A stretch of DNA of 57,061 bases from Lachnospiraceae bacterium (GCA_021153185.1 JAGKTY010000014.1:1-57061); one strand, 5' to 3'. Shown: positions 1 through 8,599, counted from the first letter of the stretch. Translations and numbers: made by a program. Notes: generated by a model from the sequence alone, not told the origin.

Positions 1-333
1 AATAAATTTTGTGTTTTTTCTTCTTAGTTTGCCATAGCCCCACCTATACCCCTTTGTCATATCGATATCTTGAAAATAAAATTTGCTAGAATCTAATTCT
101 TTATTAATAACTGTCTTTAATTTCTCATATTCAATTCTAGTCAAAATCACATCAGCATCATCGTCCCAAGGAATGAATCCTTCGTGTCTAACCGCACCTA
201 GTAAAGTCCCACCATCAATACTATATTTGATATCATATTTTCTACATATTCTATCAAACTCTATCAACATCTCTAATTCACACTTCTGTATTTTTTCAAC
301 ATCTTCATTTGTAGGATAATATCTATCGTTCAT
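1..333 (-). CDS. LicD-family phosphotransferase, N-terminal part (cut by left window edge)
   Basis: The minus strand is open from an ATG at 333 to the window edge, giving 111 codons. The translation carries the LicD N-terminal signature: SIDGGTLLGAVRHEGFIPWD followed by DDADV, near residues 40-65. This is the nucleotidyltransferase-like core with its acidic metal-binding residues. LicD proteins move phosphocholine (or a related phospho-alcohol) from a CDP-linked donor onto a surface glycan, on the cytoplasmic side of the membrane. The same motif appears in the complete LicD protein at 8600-9505, but the remaining sequence differs, so this is a paralog and not a duplicate. Its 3' end and its neighbours lie outside the window. 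The family call is firm; the substrate is not known. Confidence 0.85.
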   Translation of the reverse strand, partial: MNDRYYPTNEDVEKIQKCELEMLIEFDRICRKYDIKYSIDGGTLLGAVRHEGFIPWDDDADVILTRIEYEKLKTVINKELDSSKFYFQDIDMTKGYRWGYGKLRRKNTKFI

Positions 334-432
334 ATTAGTTCTTCGCACCTCTAGTGTTAGCATCTAAATAGTACAAAACAAAATGAGACATTCCTTAATA
401 TGTTATATAATCAACAAGAGGCGGAACTCATT

Positions 433-1630
433 ATGTCTCGTAAAAGAAATCAACACACAAAGCAATTCAAGTTGGATGCTGTCAACTATTGAAAGGAACA
501 TCCTGATCTTACTCAGGTTGAATGTGCCAAAAATCTTGGAATCGGTGTGAGTCCCCTTGCTAAATGGGAATCTCATTTCCGAATAATGAAGGCGACATTC
601 CTGTTAGAAGATCTGGCAACTATGAATCTGACGAAGCTAAAGAGATTGCTCGTCTAAAGCGTGAACTTCATGATGCTCAGGATGCGCTTGTTGTGTTAAA
701 AAAGCCATCGACATTCTGGGGAAAGACTAACAGAAGCTATCTATACAGAAGTTTCTACTAAGGTAGAGGCGTCTAAAGTTACTGGGCACCGCGTCTCTAC
801 TTCCGGAATGCTGAAATTTTTAGGTGTGTCTCGCTCTGGATATCTCTCTTTTCTTAACCAAAAGGTTTCTACCACCAAGCAACGCAAAGAAGCAGTCAAA
901 AAGAAAATCCAGACTATCTATAATGATTCTAAACAGAATTACGGCGCTCCTAAATCACTCAGGAACTTCGCAAATCTGGCGAAACCATTGCTGCACGAAC
1001 TGTAGGTAAATACATGCGTGAAATGGGAATTAAAGCTCAGTGGATAAAGCCTTAGACTACTACAGCCAGAGATTCTGATTTAAGCAATGAGCTACACAAC
1101 ATCCTTGATGAGCAATTTAACCTAAAACATCCTAACGCTGTATGGTGTACCGACCTCACTTATATTTAGACTCAAGACGGTTTCGTTTACCTTAATTCAT
1201 TATAGATTTATTTGGTAGGAAAATCATTGCCTGGACTCTTGCAGACACTATGGAAGTGTTTACCGTTATTGAAACAATTAATAAAGCTAAGGCTCGTCGC
1301 AATACCAATTTGCCTTTGATAATACATAGTATTCGTGGTAGCCAGTATGTTTCAAATGCTTGGCGCGAAACCACAGAATCATTGCAACACAGTTATTCTC
1401 ATAACGGTTATCCATACGATAACACTTGCATTGAATCATTTCATTCACTAATCAAGAGAGAATGGTTGAACCGTTTCAATATCAGAAACTATAATCATGA
1501 CTACAGGCTTGTTATTGAATATATCGAAGCGTTCTATAATACTGTCAGAATTCATAATCATTGCGATTATATGTCTCCTAACGAATATGAAAAACTGTAT
1601 GAAAAGGTAAATGTTTTGCCGGCAGCTTAG
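433..1630 (+). pseudogene. Decayed IS3-family transposase (orfA and orfB remnants)
   Basis: Reading from ATG 433 gives an IS3-type OrfA helix-turn-helix start (MSRKRNQHTKQFKLDAVNY), then a TGA at 490-492, a frame change near 580-585 and an OrfA coiled-coil tail up to about 720. The OrfB part shows HTH_21-like text near 860-960 (QRKEAVKKKIQTIYNDSKQN), the integrase-core phrase WCTDLTYI, and CIESFHSLIKRE followed by YNTVRIHNH at the end. It is broken by in-frame TAG codons near 1053 and 1168 and by frameshifts near 960 and 1200. The second catalytic Asp of the DDE triad, normally in HSDRGSQY, reads HSIRGSQY. The element therefore cannot encode an active transposase. Clear terminal inverted repeats could not be matched at both ends. 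Confidence 0.88.
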
Positions 1631-2035
1631 CTCTATTCTACTAGTTCTTTATATTCTTCTTATCCAATACCCAAGGAGTTTCATACTACAAGATACACAA
1701 CTCCTACTAATCCAATTAACTAGCAGATCCATGCGCACCCTGCAAAGTCCTTTTTGCAATGGCATTGTCTAACTCTCTAACATGTATCGGCATATTATTT
1801 TTATTCCTTAACCTTTTCGCTCAACCATTCACAATTCACAATTCTTTTTTGTTCTTAACAATTTGTCATTTTTCTGTGCTACAGTCTCTTTCCGCTCTCT
1901 TAATCACTCAATAAGACCTTGCAGCTTGATTTGTTTATATGGATCATTCAAAAATCATATCTTTTGTGTTTTCAGTGGTTTTTCTTTCGTAGGTAATTGC
2001 ATTCAAATACCATTTCATCCAAAATAGTCTGCAAC
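1631..2035. other. Gene-free AT-rich stretch
   Basis: No open frame with a plausible start and ribosome site was found on either strand, and no hairpin with a T-tract or other repeat stands out. It lies between the right end of the decayed transposase and a small minus-strand ORF. It probably holds the worn right end of the insertion sequence and other decayed DNA. Confidence 0.5.
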
Positions 2036-2185
2036 TTAATCTGTTTCTTTGTTATTCTTTAATATGTTCTTTTTGCGTCGCTTCAGAACTTCTTTTTCTT
2101 CTTCGTTCTTCTCTCTGTCGATTAGTTCGTCCACAAAGTTTATCATTGATGTAAAAACTTGAAACTGCTCATCGCTCATACCCAT
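2036..2185 (-). CDS. Small hypothetical protein (49 aa), charged C-terminus
   Basis: This is a short frame starting MGMSDEQFQVF and ending in a lysine-rich tail (KRRKKNILKNNKETD). I chose ATG 2185 because AGGAG lies 8 bases upstream. The frame continues upstream only to a TTG at 2254, directly after a stop codon and without a ribosome site, so a longer form is less likely. It lies downstream of the Rpn-type nuclease gene, past a hairpin repeat. I recognise no domain. Small ORFs of this kind often sit beside Rpn-type genes in gut Clostridia, so it may be a companion protein, a fragment of one, or no gene at all. Confidence 0.35.
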   Translation of the reverse strand: MGMSDEQFQVFTSMINFVDELIDREKNEEEKEVLKRRKKNILKNNKETD

Positions 2186-2312
2186 TTCTTCCACTCCTGA
2201 CACCACCTCTCCTAAAGATGGTTCTATTGTATCAAACTGCAAGGCCTTATTCAATTATCAATGTGCTTTCTTTAATCGTTTGGAGATTTTACATATAAGA
2301 ATATTTGAAATG

Positions 2313-2357
2313 ATTTAGATTATGCCCCGACTTTGGCGCATGTCAAAATCGGAGCAT
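2313..2357 (-). repeat. Long imperfect hairpin, copy A, downstream of the Rpn gene
   Basis: Arms 2323-2337 and 2342-2356 enclose a 4-base loop. Read as minus-strand RNA, 14 of 15 positions pair, including two G-U pairs. A second copy lies at 3417-3460; positions 2313-2337 match 3417-3441 exactly over 25 bases. There is no strong U-tract after the stem on the minus strand, so it is either a weak terminator, a 3'-end stabiliser or a dispersed repeat. Confidence 0.65.
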
Positions 2358-2409
2358 TCACGGATTCCTCTGTTTCCATATTAATTTGAATGTTGTCGAT
2401 TTGACGTGA

Positions 2410-3294
2410 TTACAGATGCATTGCATTCATTTCACATATGAACTCTTCGATAGTGTTTACTCTTGCTGCTATTTTGCTAAGCTTATCGAGAATCACACTA
2501 TCTTCTATGGACGCAATTCTGCTTTTGAGATTGTCCGGTAACGGTGCGATATCTGATAAGAAACTGCAGATTACTTCTGCTTTTCCTTCTACTTTTCCTT
2601 CTGCTTTTCCGGCCTGAAATTCATCTTTGAGAAGTTCTTTCATTGTCATATAGCGTCGCCCCATTTCCCTGTCAAATTTGATTTTGTTAACAGATTCTTG
2701 CAGCCTGCGCACAAATGCATCTTCATATTCTCGATTACTTCCAGCCAAGTCCGCACCTGCAAATTTAAGAAATTGAATTAATTCTTTTGACTCTTCATCA
2801 TCGTTTTTTCCAACTGTACTTAAGAAAATTGTATGACTTCCATCATCATATTCGTATGTTTTATCTTCCTGAATTTTCTGACATAGCGTATACTTATATT
2901 TTCCAAGCCCTATTGGATCATAATCACAGATAAATATCACATATGCTTTCGGTAATTCTTCATACTCAACTCCAGCTTCAAGCAGTTCCATGTCTATCTG
3001 ACTATGATAATACCTTGCACGTTTAAACACTTTTTTGTTTACCACTTGCATTTCTACATCATAATGTGTATGTTTATCGTCCTTAATATAAACATCGAGA
3101 CGCACACCTTTATACTCTGGATTATACACAATGTTCTTTTCATGAACTATTTCCACATGTTCTATCTTTTGATTCAGAACTCTTTCCAGAACACCTTTTG
3201 CGTTTTCTTCATCCAGCATCGTTGCAGCAAACATAAAATTGTCTTTAAAAGTAAGCTCTTGTAATGTTTTCCTGTATCTTGCATTATTTCCCAT
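2410..3294 (-). CDS. Rpn-type recombination-promoting nuclease / PD-(D/E)XK putative transposase
   Basis: This 294-residue protein belongs to the Rpn / PDDEXK_2 family. Known Rpn proteins are DNA endonucleases that stimulate RecA-independent recombination or act in phage defence. The N-terminus (LTFKDNFMFAATMLDE) is the usual family opening. The nuclease core shows GVRLDVYIKD near residues 63-72 and YDVEMQ near 78-83, giving the D...ExQ catalytic pattern. The C-terminal third is helical and contains the short KAEGKVEGKAE repeat typical of the family. An AGGAGG site lies 6 bases before ATG 3294, and a sigma-A promoter lies at 3328-3356. The gene stands alone between two copies of a hairpin repeat, with a decayed insertion sequence close by, so this is a mobile-element-rich strip. 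The family call is firm; its biological role here is unknown. Confidence 0.85.
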   Translation of the reverse strand: MGNNARYRKTLQELTFKDNFMFAATMLDEENAKGVLERVLNQKIEHVEIVHEKNIVYNPEYKGVRLDVYIKDDKHTHYDVEMQVVNKKVFKRARYYHSQIDMELLEAGVEYEELPKAYVIFICDYDPIGLGKYKYTLCQKIQEDKTYEYDDGSHTIFLSTVGKNDDEESKELIQFLKFAGADLAGSNREYEDAFVRRLQESVNKIKFDREMGRRYMTMKELLKDEFQAGKAEGKVEGKAEVICSFLSDIAPLPDNLKSRIASIEDSVILDKLSKIAARVNTIEEFICEMNAMHL

Positions 3295-3327
3295 TAGGTT
3301 CCTCCTATTAGAGGAATCCGTTAATTT

Positions 3328-3356
3328 ATTATAAGCATATTCATATAGATTATCAA
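3328..3356 (-). promoter_or_regulatory. Sigma-A promoter of the Rpn-type gene
   Basis: On the minus strand TTGATA (3356-3351) is followed by a 17-base spacer and TATAAT (3333-3328). That gives a 5/6 match at -35 and a perfect -10, 34 bases upstream of the start codon. Confidence 0.7.
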
Positions 3357-3416
3357 TATATTAACCGAATACTTTTTTAAGATTAAAATAGTTTTGAAAT
3401 AAGCATATTTGAGATA

Positions 3417-3460
3417 ATTTAGATTATGCCCCGACTTTGGCTTACGTCAAAATCGAGGCA
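3417..3460 (-). repeat. Long imperfect hairpin, copy B, downstream of the large flagellin
   Basis: Arms 3427-3441 and 3446-3460 enclose a TTAC loop. It is the same structure as copy A at 2313-2357. In minus-strand RNA the fourth and fifth pairs are C-G and U-G here, but U-G and C-G in copy A. Pairing is therefore kept while the bases change, which suggests an RNA structure read on the minus strand. It starts 33 bases after the flagellin stop codon and could be its terminator. Confidence 0.65.
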
Positions 3461-3492
3461 TTTTGGGATTTTTACTACAAAGTTGTGATATT

Positions 3493-5259
3493 TTACTGTA
3501 ATAAATCCAATACACGTACGCTATATTGATTTGCCTGTGCCATCATTGCTTCTCCGGCTTGACCCAAAATATTCTGAAGTGACAGGGTAATCATCTCTTT
3601 TGCCATATCGGTATCACGAATTGCCAATTCTGCTGCCTGCGTGTTTTCCTCAACATTTTTGTTGATGTTGTATGCATGCTCCAGACGGTTCTGCTGTGCA
3701 CCAAAATCTGCACGCTGCTTGCTGACAATCTGCAATGCCTTCTTGACTTCTCCAATTGCCAGATCAATGCTGTCTCTCGATAACACATTTGTATCTTTAA
3801 GACCAAGCATTCGGAGCGATAACGATTCATATGTGATAGGAATGAATTGTCCCGCTTCCGTACCGGCCTGGATATCGAGTTTACATTTCCCTTCATAGAC
3901 CGGAGAATTAATCATTTTGGTTGCCGGTTCAAATCCGTAATAATAAAATGAATCATTTCCCTGACTGGATGTATAACAATCAAGTACCGTATTTCCATTT
4001 AGAGACTCATTGATCCTTTGCAAGATACTTTCTTGTGTATCACCCTGGTTTACCGGAATAGAAAGCTGTAAAGAGCCCACCGACGTCGAAGATGCCCCGC
4101 CCCCATAAGAATATGGTACGTCGGACTTCAAATCAAAATGGATTGTAATCTGTCCGCTACCATCATTATTTCCGGCTTCACCACTTGCTACAGTTTTGCC
4201 AAGCACACCTTGATCTCCTGTCAAGGTTGACATCAGCGTTCCCAAATCCCCCGGCGTCTTCGAGTGTAATATTGTGGCCTTATACCTCGAGCCGTTGGAA
4301 TAGGTGTGCCAATCCCACCATCTGCCTTCATCCTCTGCATCATAATCGTATGCCCGATAGCTGATAGATTTCGATGTTGCAGTCACGCCGCCAATTCCCT
4401 TCATGTCAAAGGCAAACTTCCATCCATCTGTGCTTGTCTTTGCATCGGCTACTGTGGTGGCAGAAGGTTTTGCAATCAGGTTCGTTGTACCTGTCAATTT
4501 TGGTTCCAAAAACAAATCATCTGCTGCATCAAAATTGTGACCATTCAATGCGTCATTTTTCTTAGACGCGTATGCCGCGGGATAGTTCAGTGTCGCACCG
4601 GCAGACATTTGTCTTGTTTGTCCATCCTCAAAACGTGTACTCATACTTGTGCTTGCACCATTCGATATCGTTTTGTTATGAATACTATCGATGATATCCT
4701 GTCTTGATGCATTCTCGTTGACAGATAGCGCAAGAGGGTAGTCAAAGACCGGATTTCCTGCGCCATCGAACAAGTCTGCGTTTGGTCCTGTCACCGCCCC
4801 ATAATAATCCGCGATATTGACGCGATAATTCTTTTGTTCAAATTCATCCCAGGGAATATTTTCAGTCCGATATGTCGTCCCGTTCATTGCCTTCCACGAA
4901 ACACTCACACCATCTGTTTCATTTGCAGATACTTTGAAATCGGTATATGGAATCACATCATAATTGTCATTTGTGACATCAAAACGTTTCTGTCCGCGAT
5001 TTGCCGGCTCAACTGCAGGAACAGATTCATATCCTGCAAACACCTTATCGCTTGGCTCCCAGATTTTGCGCTCGTTAAATGAGGTCTCACTAAATACGCG
5101 GCTCATTTCTCTCTTGAGTTGCTGAATTTCTTGATCAATCGCCTCACGGTTAATCTTATATCCTGACGAGAGTTTTTCCGTCGTTTTCGCTTTTGAAGTT
5201 GTATTGATTCCGTACATTCTGCCTGCATTCATTGCAAGCATATTATGCTGAATTACCAT
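3493..5259 (-). CDS. Large flagellin-like protein with a deletion in the N-terminal D1 helices
   Basis: Filament subunits need paired N- and C-terminal helices (D0/D1). This 588-residue protein has a normal D0 start (MVIQHNMLAMNAGRM, then KLSSGYKINR at 29-38) and a complete flagellin C-terminus (LEHAYNINKNVEENTQAAEL and ILGQAGEAMMAQANQ). Right after Arg38 it jumps to a segment that, in the intact flagellin at 21637-22452, lies near residue 108 (compare EAIDQEIQQL and SFNERK here with SEVQALVSEIDRV and TFNEQ there). About 69 residues are missing, including the segment matching QRMNELAI, the region known as the TLR5 contact in other flagellins. Residues ~65-480 form a large variable domain with no match I recognise. 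GGAG lies 7 bases before the ATG. It may be a minor, special-purpose or dead filament subunit. Confidence 0.85.
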   Translation of the reverse strand: MVIQHNMLAMNAGRMYGINTTSKAKTTEKLSSGYKINREAIDQEIQQLKREMSRVFSETSFNERKIWEPSDKVFAGYESVPAVEPANRGQKRFDVTNDNYDVIPYTDFKVSANETDGVSVSWKAMNGTTYRTENIPWDEFEQKNYRVNIADYYGAVTGPNADLFDGAGNPVFDYPLALSVNENASRQDIIDSIHNKTISNGASTSMSTRFEDGQTRQMSAGATLNYPAAYASKKNDALNGHNFDAADDLFLEPKLTGTTNLIAKPSATTVADAKTSTDGWKFAFDMKGIGGVTATSKSISYRAYDYDAEDEGRWWDWHTYSNGSRYKATILHSKTPGDLGTLMSTLTGDQGVLGKTVASGEAGNNDGSGQITIHFDLKSDVPYSYGGGASSTSVGSLQLSIPVNQGDTQESILQRINESLNGNTVLDCYTSSQGNDSFYYYGFEPATKMINSPVYEGKCKLDIQAGTEAGQFIPITYESLSLRMLGLKDTNVLSRDSIDLAIGEVKKALQIVSKQRADFGAQQNRLEHAYNINKNVEENTQAAELAIRDTDMAKEMITLSLQNILGQAGEAMMAQANQYSVRVLDLLQ

Positions 5260-5325
5260 TCGATGTCTCCAAATTGTGTCCGTTTTTCTAACAACTACAA
5301 TATGTAACCATAATTACACATAACT

Positions 5326-5352
5326 ATATCGACTTATTGTTCCAATACATGA
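5326..5352 (-). promoter_or_regulatory. Possible sigma-28 promoter of the large flagellin
   Basis: The minus strand reads TCATGTAT (5352-5345), 11 bases, then GTCGATAT (5333-5326). The -10 differs from GCCGATAT at one base, but the -35 matches TAAAGTTT at only 5 of 8. It is weaker than the three sigma-28 promoters to the right. Confidence 0.4.
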
Positions 5353-5374
5353 ATGGTAATTCCAAATTATGTTT

Positions 5375-5398
5375 AAAAACTTATTGTTAAAAGTTTTT
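5375..5398 (-). terminator. Weak AT-rich hairpin at the end of licB
   Basis: AAAAACTT (5375-5382) and AAGTTTTT (5391-5398) form an 8-bp stem overlapping the licB stop codon. It has no GC-rich core, so termination would be weak at best. Confidence 0.3.
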
Positions 5399-6931
5399 CT
5401 TATTTACATTTCGTGTTTTCTTTATATCTTTTGCATCCTTTAAAAACCCCGCCACCACAATCAGCATGATAATTGCCATCGGAAATGCAGCCAGAATGCT
5501 GACCGTCTGAATATTACTCATGGAACTATCTGCAAATACGAGTCCCATTGGCAATACAACTAACAGTACACACCATAGCATTTGCATCAGTCTATGAGGC
5601 TTTTCATCCCACGCAAGGGTTCGATAGCTATAGCATGCTGCCGTATACGCAATCGAATCAAAGGATGTCGCGTAAAAAGCAACCATAAGCATCAACACAA
5701 GAAGCATTACAAAATTAGCCTGCGGTAACGTACACAAAACCTGTAGAATCATCTCATAAATATCAATTCCACTACGATATCTTCCTACAAAATCCATCAC
5801 TCCATTCATCTGTAATCCCATGGAATAATTACCAAAGACAACAAAGCTAACAAGAGTTGCTCCTGCTCCAAATAGATAACCGCCAATAATTGTTTGACGC
5901 ACGGTTCTACCACGCGAAATATTTCCGATAAAAAATGGTGCTGCCACACACCATACAATCCAATATGCCCAGTAATAGATTGTCCAGTCCTGCGCAAAAT
6001 GTGTTGTCTTTCCAATATCTGTATAGGTCGCTAATGGGATAAAATACAGAACCATTCGAGCAAAAGACTGTAGTCCATTTTTCACAATAAAGCTACCTTG
6101 TCCACCAAATACAAATACATATCCAAGCAAACATACAAAAAATCCAATACATATTTTGGCAAGATATCCAATCCCCTTAAATTCAAAGAGAAGCGTGCAG
6201 GTATACACAATACAAGTCAGAAGTATAATGATAATGGTGAGCATGTTGCGGCTAATTTGGATTGCAAATAGTTTACAGATAATCGTCGCCATAAGTGGGG
6301 TAGCAACGCTAAAAGTAGTCGCCGTCCCTGCAAGAAGGGCAAACACGCAAAACAAATCAATCATCGTCCCAAGCAATCCATCTACCTTCTTCCCCAATAT
6401 AGATCTGCATGACTCCGAAATACGTTGCTTCTTCACATGCTTAACATGGAGCAAAAAGCCAAACGAAACTGCCAATACCAGATAAAAGCTCCACGGAATC
6501 AATCCCCAATGAAACAGAGGATATACACTTGCCCAAGCATACACATCCCCCAACTCCTTTACATGTGGCTCAAGTACATACATCATCCATTCTGAAAAGG
6601 AATAAAAAATGATGTCTGCTGCCAGCCCGCAGGTAAACATCATGCAGCCCCATGCAATAAACGAATAGCGCGGTTTTTCATCTGGATTTCCCAGTCGAAT
6701 TCCTCCGTATCCGGAAACACACAAAAACATGGAAAGTGTAAAAAACAGTACCCCAAAAACAATATAAAACACACCCAATTTCTCACCTATAAAGCATCTA
6801 ATCCGCTCGAGCACAGCATTCGACGCTGATGGCATCAAAAAAAAGACACCCGCCAAAGCGCACAAAACAAGCATCGGCGTAAATGCTACAATCCAATCAA
6901 TTCTATTTTTCGTCTGTATTTCTTTCATCAT
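5387..6931 (-). CDS. licB: BCCT-family choline transporter, LicB-type
   Basis: BCCT carriers import choline, carnitine or betaine across the cytoplasmic membrane; in lic1 loci LicB supplies choline for phosphocholine decoration. About 514 residues with some 12 hydrophobic segments match the family in size. Family marks are HWGLIPWSFYLVLAVSFGF (near residue 150), the tryptophan-rich WTIYYWAYWIVW near 325, and GNISRGRTVRQ just after it. The start is set at ATG 6931 (or 6928) because AGAAGG lies about 5 bases upstream; the frame reaches an earlier ATG at 6958 that lacks a good site. The start lies inside the end of licC, so the two are translationally coupled in the order licA-licC-licB. Choline as substrate follows from the licA and licC neighbours, not from visible binding-site residues alone. 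Confidence 0.85.
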   Translation of the reverse strand: MMKEIQTKNRIDWIVAFTPMLVLCALAGVFFLMPSASNAVLERIRCFIGEKLGVFYIVFGVLFFTLSMFLCVSGYGGIRLGNPDEKPRYSFIAWGCMMFTCGLAADIIFYSFSEWMMYVLEPHVKELGDVYAWASVYPLFHWGLIPWSFYLVLAVSFGFLLHVKHVKKQRISESCRSILGKKVDGLLGTMIDLFCVFALLAGTATTFSVATPLMATIICKLFAIQISRNMLTIIIILLTCIVYTCTLLFEFKGIGYLAKICIGFFVCLLGYVFVFGGQGSFIVKNGLQSFARMVLYFIPLATYTDIGKTTHFAQDWTIYYWAYWIVWCVAAPFFIGNISRGRTVRQTIIGGYLFGAGATLVSFVVFGNYSMGLQMNGVMDFVGRYRSGIDIYEMILQVLCTLPQANFVMLLVLMLMVAFYATSFDSIAYTAACYSYRTLAWDEKPHRLMQMLWCVLLVVLPMGLVFADSSMSNIQTVSILAAFPMAIIMLIVVAGFLKDAKDIKKTRNVNKKNF

Positions 6932-7637
6932 TCTTGCCTTCTGCATATGAGCTATCAAGTGCTATCAGCTCTTGTAATTGGTCAATTTCAATAATATCTC
7001 CGAATTGCATTGGGAAAATCCCCAAATCGTAGTCTTCAAAATGGCAAAACATTGGTACATCATCCCAGTAAATTTGACGGTTCTTGTTTTGCTCAAATTC
7101 TATCTCCAAATGTTTTTTTAGCTTCTTTCCATCTTCACTGCACCATCTCGAAACAGAAAAAAGCTGCCATCCTATCTTCCCACCTTCTCTGGAGCATGAA
7201 GTAACTGTTCCATCACTTACCTGCATAAGCCACTCTGCTGTCTCTTGCTCCGTCCAGACAGCATGATACCCCGATTTTTCAAAAAAGGGGTCCAAAATAT
7301 CCGCCTTACTAATAATCTGGTCTCCATCCAAAATCATGGCGTCCTCCAAATGATTTCGTGCAACATATAATGATGCAATATTGTTACACGAATCATAGTA
7401 TGGATTATCAATCAAGTTCACACCATACTGCTGACACAAATAGCCAAACTGTTCCTTCAGATACCCTATAACAACATAGATTTCCCGAATTCCATTTTGT
7501 ATAAGTGCCTGTATAATCGTCTCAATCATCGGCACGCCATTCACCTTAATGAGTGGCTTTGGTATTTGATCTGTAACAGGTCGAAGTCGCTCTCCCTTAC
7601 CTGCTGCCATTATAATCGCCCGTTTAATCTGATACAT
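6903..7637 (-). CDS. licC: LicC-type CTP:phosphocholine cytidylyltransferase
   Basis: LicC joins CTP and phosphocholine to make CDP-choline, the donor for LicD. The protein has 244 residues, the usual LicC length. The nucleotide-binding signature AAGKGERLRPVTDQIPKPLI lies at residues 11-30, followed by VNGVPMIE. Further family marks are NPYYDSCNNIASLY near 78-91, the LDGDQI metal-binding motif, and YWDDVP with the following CHFEDYDLG near the C-terminus, which in the family helps form the choline-phosphate pocket. It overlaps licA by 14 bases at its start and licB at its end, so the three genes form one tightly coupled unit. A general sugar-phosphate nucleotidyltransferase is the alternative, but the company of licA, licB and licD makes LicC by far the best call. 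Confidence 0.88.
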   Translation of the reverse strand: MYQIKRAIIMAAGKGERLRPVTDQIPKPLIKVNGVPMIETIIQALIQNGIREIYVVIGYLKEQFGYLCQQYGVNLIDNPYYDSCNNIASLYVARNHLEDAMILDGDQIISKADILDPFFEKSGYHAVWTEQETAEWLMQVSDGTVTSCSREGGKIGWQLFSVSRWCSEDGKKLKKHLEIEFEQNKNRQIYWDDVPMFCHFEDYDLGIFPMQFGDIIEIDQLQELIALDSSYAEGKNDERNTDEK

Positions 7638-8505
7638 TGTTTTCCTCTAAAAAAATACGATAATACTCTTTTGCATATTGATACTGTCTTTTCGCATAAT
7701 CCCCAAAGCAAATTCCCAAACTATGCTTATACTCACACCAATTACTCCATAATAAACCGCCAATTGCGATATAACAATAAATCTTCACCCGAACTTCCCT
7801 TTCGCATTCTCCATCAAAATAAACATCAATCAAATGATCCACTTGCTGGCGATTATACATTGCATAAATACAAAACATTGCCAGGTCCACATGTGGGTCC
7901 TGCATGCCTGCATACTCCCAATCAATCATCCTGACACTTCCGTCTTCCAGTATGAGGAAATTATCCGGAACTGCATCTATGTGTGTTAGGCACATCTCGC
8001 CCGCGTGTCTCGTGACATATTCCTTTAATGACAATATCTGCTGCTTCGTCTCCTGATAATCACTGTAAGCAGATGGCATGTCACCTCTTTGTGCTTCATA
8101 AAAAAGGATTTGCTCAAACAAATCAAATGTGTGCTCCACTTTTAAATTGGCAGTGTGAAATTTTTTTAGTTGCCTTATACATTTTCGCACTTCTGTTTCG
8201 TCATATGCATTACAGACATGTGCTCCCTGCAAAAATTTTGAAATCTTTAGTCCGCTCTCTGCATCCATCCAAATCACTTCTTCGCTAAGACACAAGGGTT
8301 CAATCACACGATATACCGTCGCTTCCTGACCTCGATTAATTAGCTGCTCAGTTCCTTTACCAGGAATCCGGACTATATACTGATTCTCTCCATAATTAGC
8401 AAGAAATGACTGATTCGTCATCCCACTTTTCATGACGCGTATCGCATCAATATCACTTTCATCTACTTGTAAAATTCTTGCTAATTCATTTCGAATGGCT
8501 TGCAT
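7624..8505 (-). CDS. licA: LicA-type choline kinase
   Basis: LicA phosphorylates choline with ATP, the first committed step of CDP-choline formation. The 293-residue protein has the choline / ethanolamine kinase fold: an N-lobe with SGMTNQSFL and YIVRIPGKGTEQLI (residues ~27-57), the catalytic loop LTHIDAVPDNFLI (HxDxxxxN, near 175-185), and the metal-binding MIDWEYAG followed by DPHVDLA. I chose ATG 8505 because AGGCAGG sits 7 bases before it; ATG 8511 lies directly against the ribosome site. It is the first gene of licA-licC-licB and diverges from licD across an 88-base gap. No tetranucleotide repeat was found at the 5' end, so the slippage switching known from Haemophilus licA is not seen here. 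Confidence 0.88.
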   Translation of the reverse strand: MQAIRNELARILQVDESDIDAIRVMKSGMTNQSFLANYGENQYIVRIPGKGTEQLINRGQEATVYRVIEPLCLSEEVIWMDAESGLKISKFLQGAHVCNAYDETEVRKCIRQLKKFHTANLKVEHTFDLFEQILFYEAQRGDMPSAYSDYQETKQQILSLKEYVTRHAGEMCLTHIDAVPDNFLILEDGSVRMIDWEYAGMQDPHVDLAMFCIYAMYNRQQVDHLIDVYFDGECEREVRVKIYCYIAIGGLLWSNWCEYKHSLGICFGDYAKRQYQYAKEYYRIFLEENNVSD

Positions 8506-8542
8506 ATTCATTCCTGCCTAACAAATATTTTTTCTTGGCCAC

Positions 8543-8571
8543 ATGACTTCCCATAAAACTTGTAGTATACT
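8543..8571 (+). promoter_or_regulatory. Sigma-A promoter of licD in the divergent gap
   Basis: ATGACT (8543-8548), 17 bases, then TATACT (8566-8571) lie 28 bases before the licD start. The -10 overlaps an AGTATACT palindrome (8564-8571) that could also serve a leftward promoter for licA, so the two divergent units may share regulation. Confidence 0.5.
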
Positions 8572-8599
8572 ATAACAAAATCACTAGAAAGGATGAGCC

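Noticed and set aside
83..319. Plus-strand open frame at the left edge
   Set aside because: The minus strand at the same place encodes a clear LicD N-terminus, so this frame is its shadow.
369..432. Left inverted repeat of the decayed insertion sequence (near GTACAAAACAAAATGAGACA)
   Set aside because: No matching inverted copy was found after the transposase remnant (1631-1900), so the element ends cannot be set.
4306..4707. Plus-strand open frame opposite the large flagellin
   Set aside because: Antisense shadow: Cys-rich and low in sense, no ribosome site, no domain.
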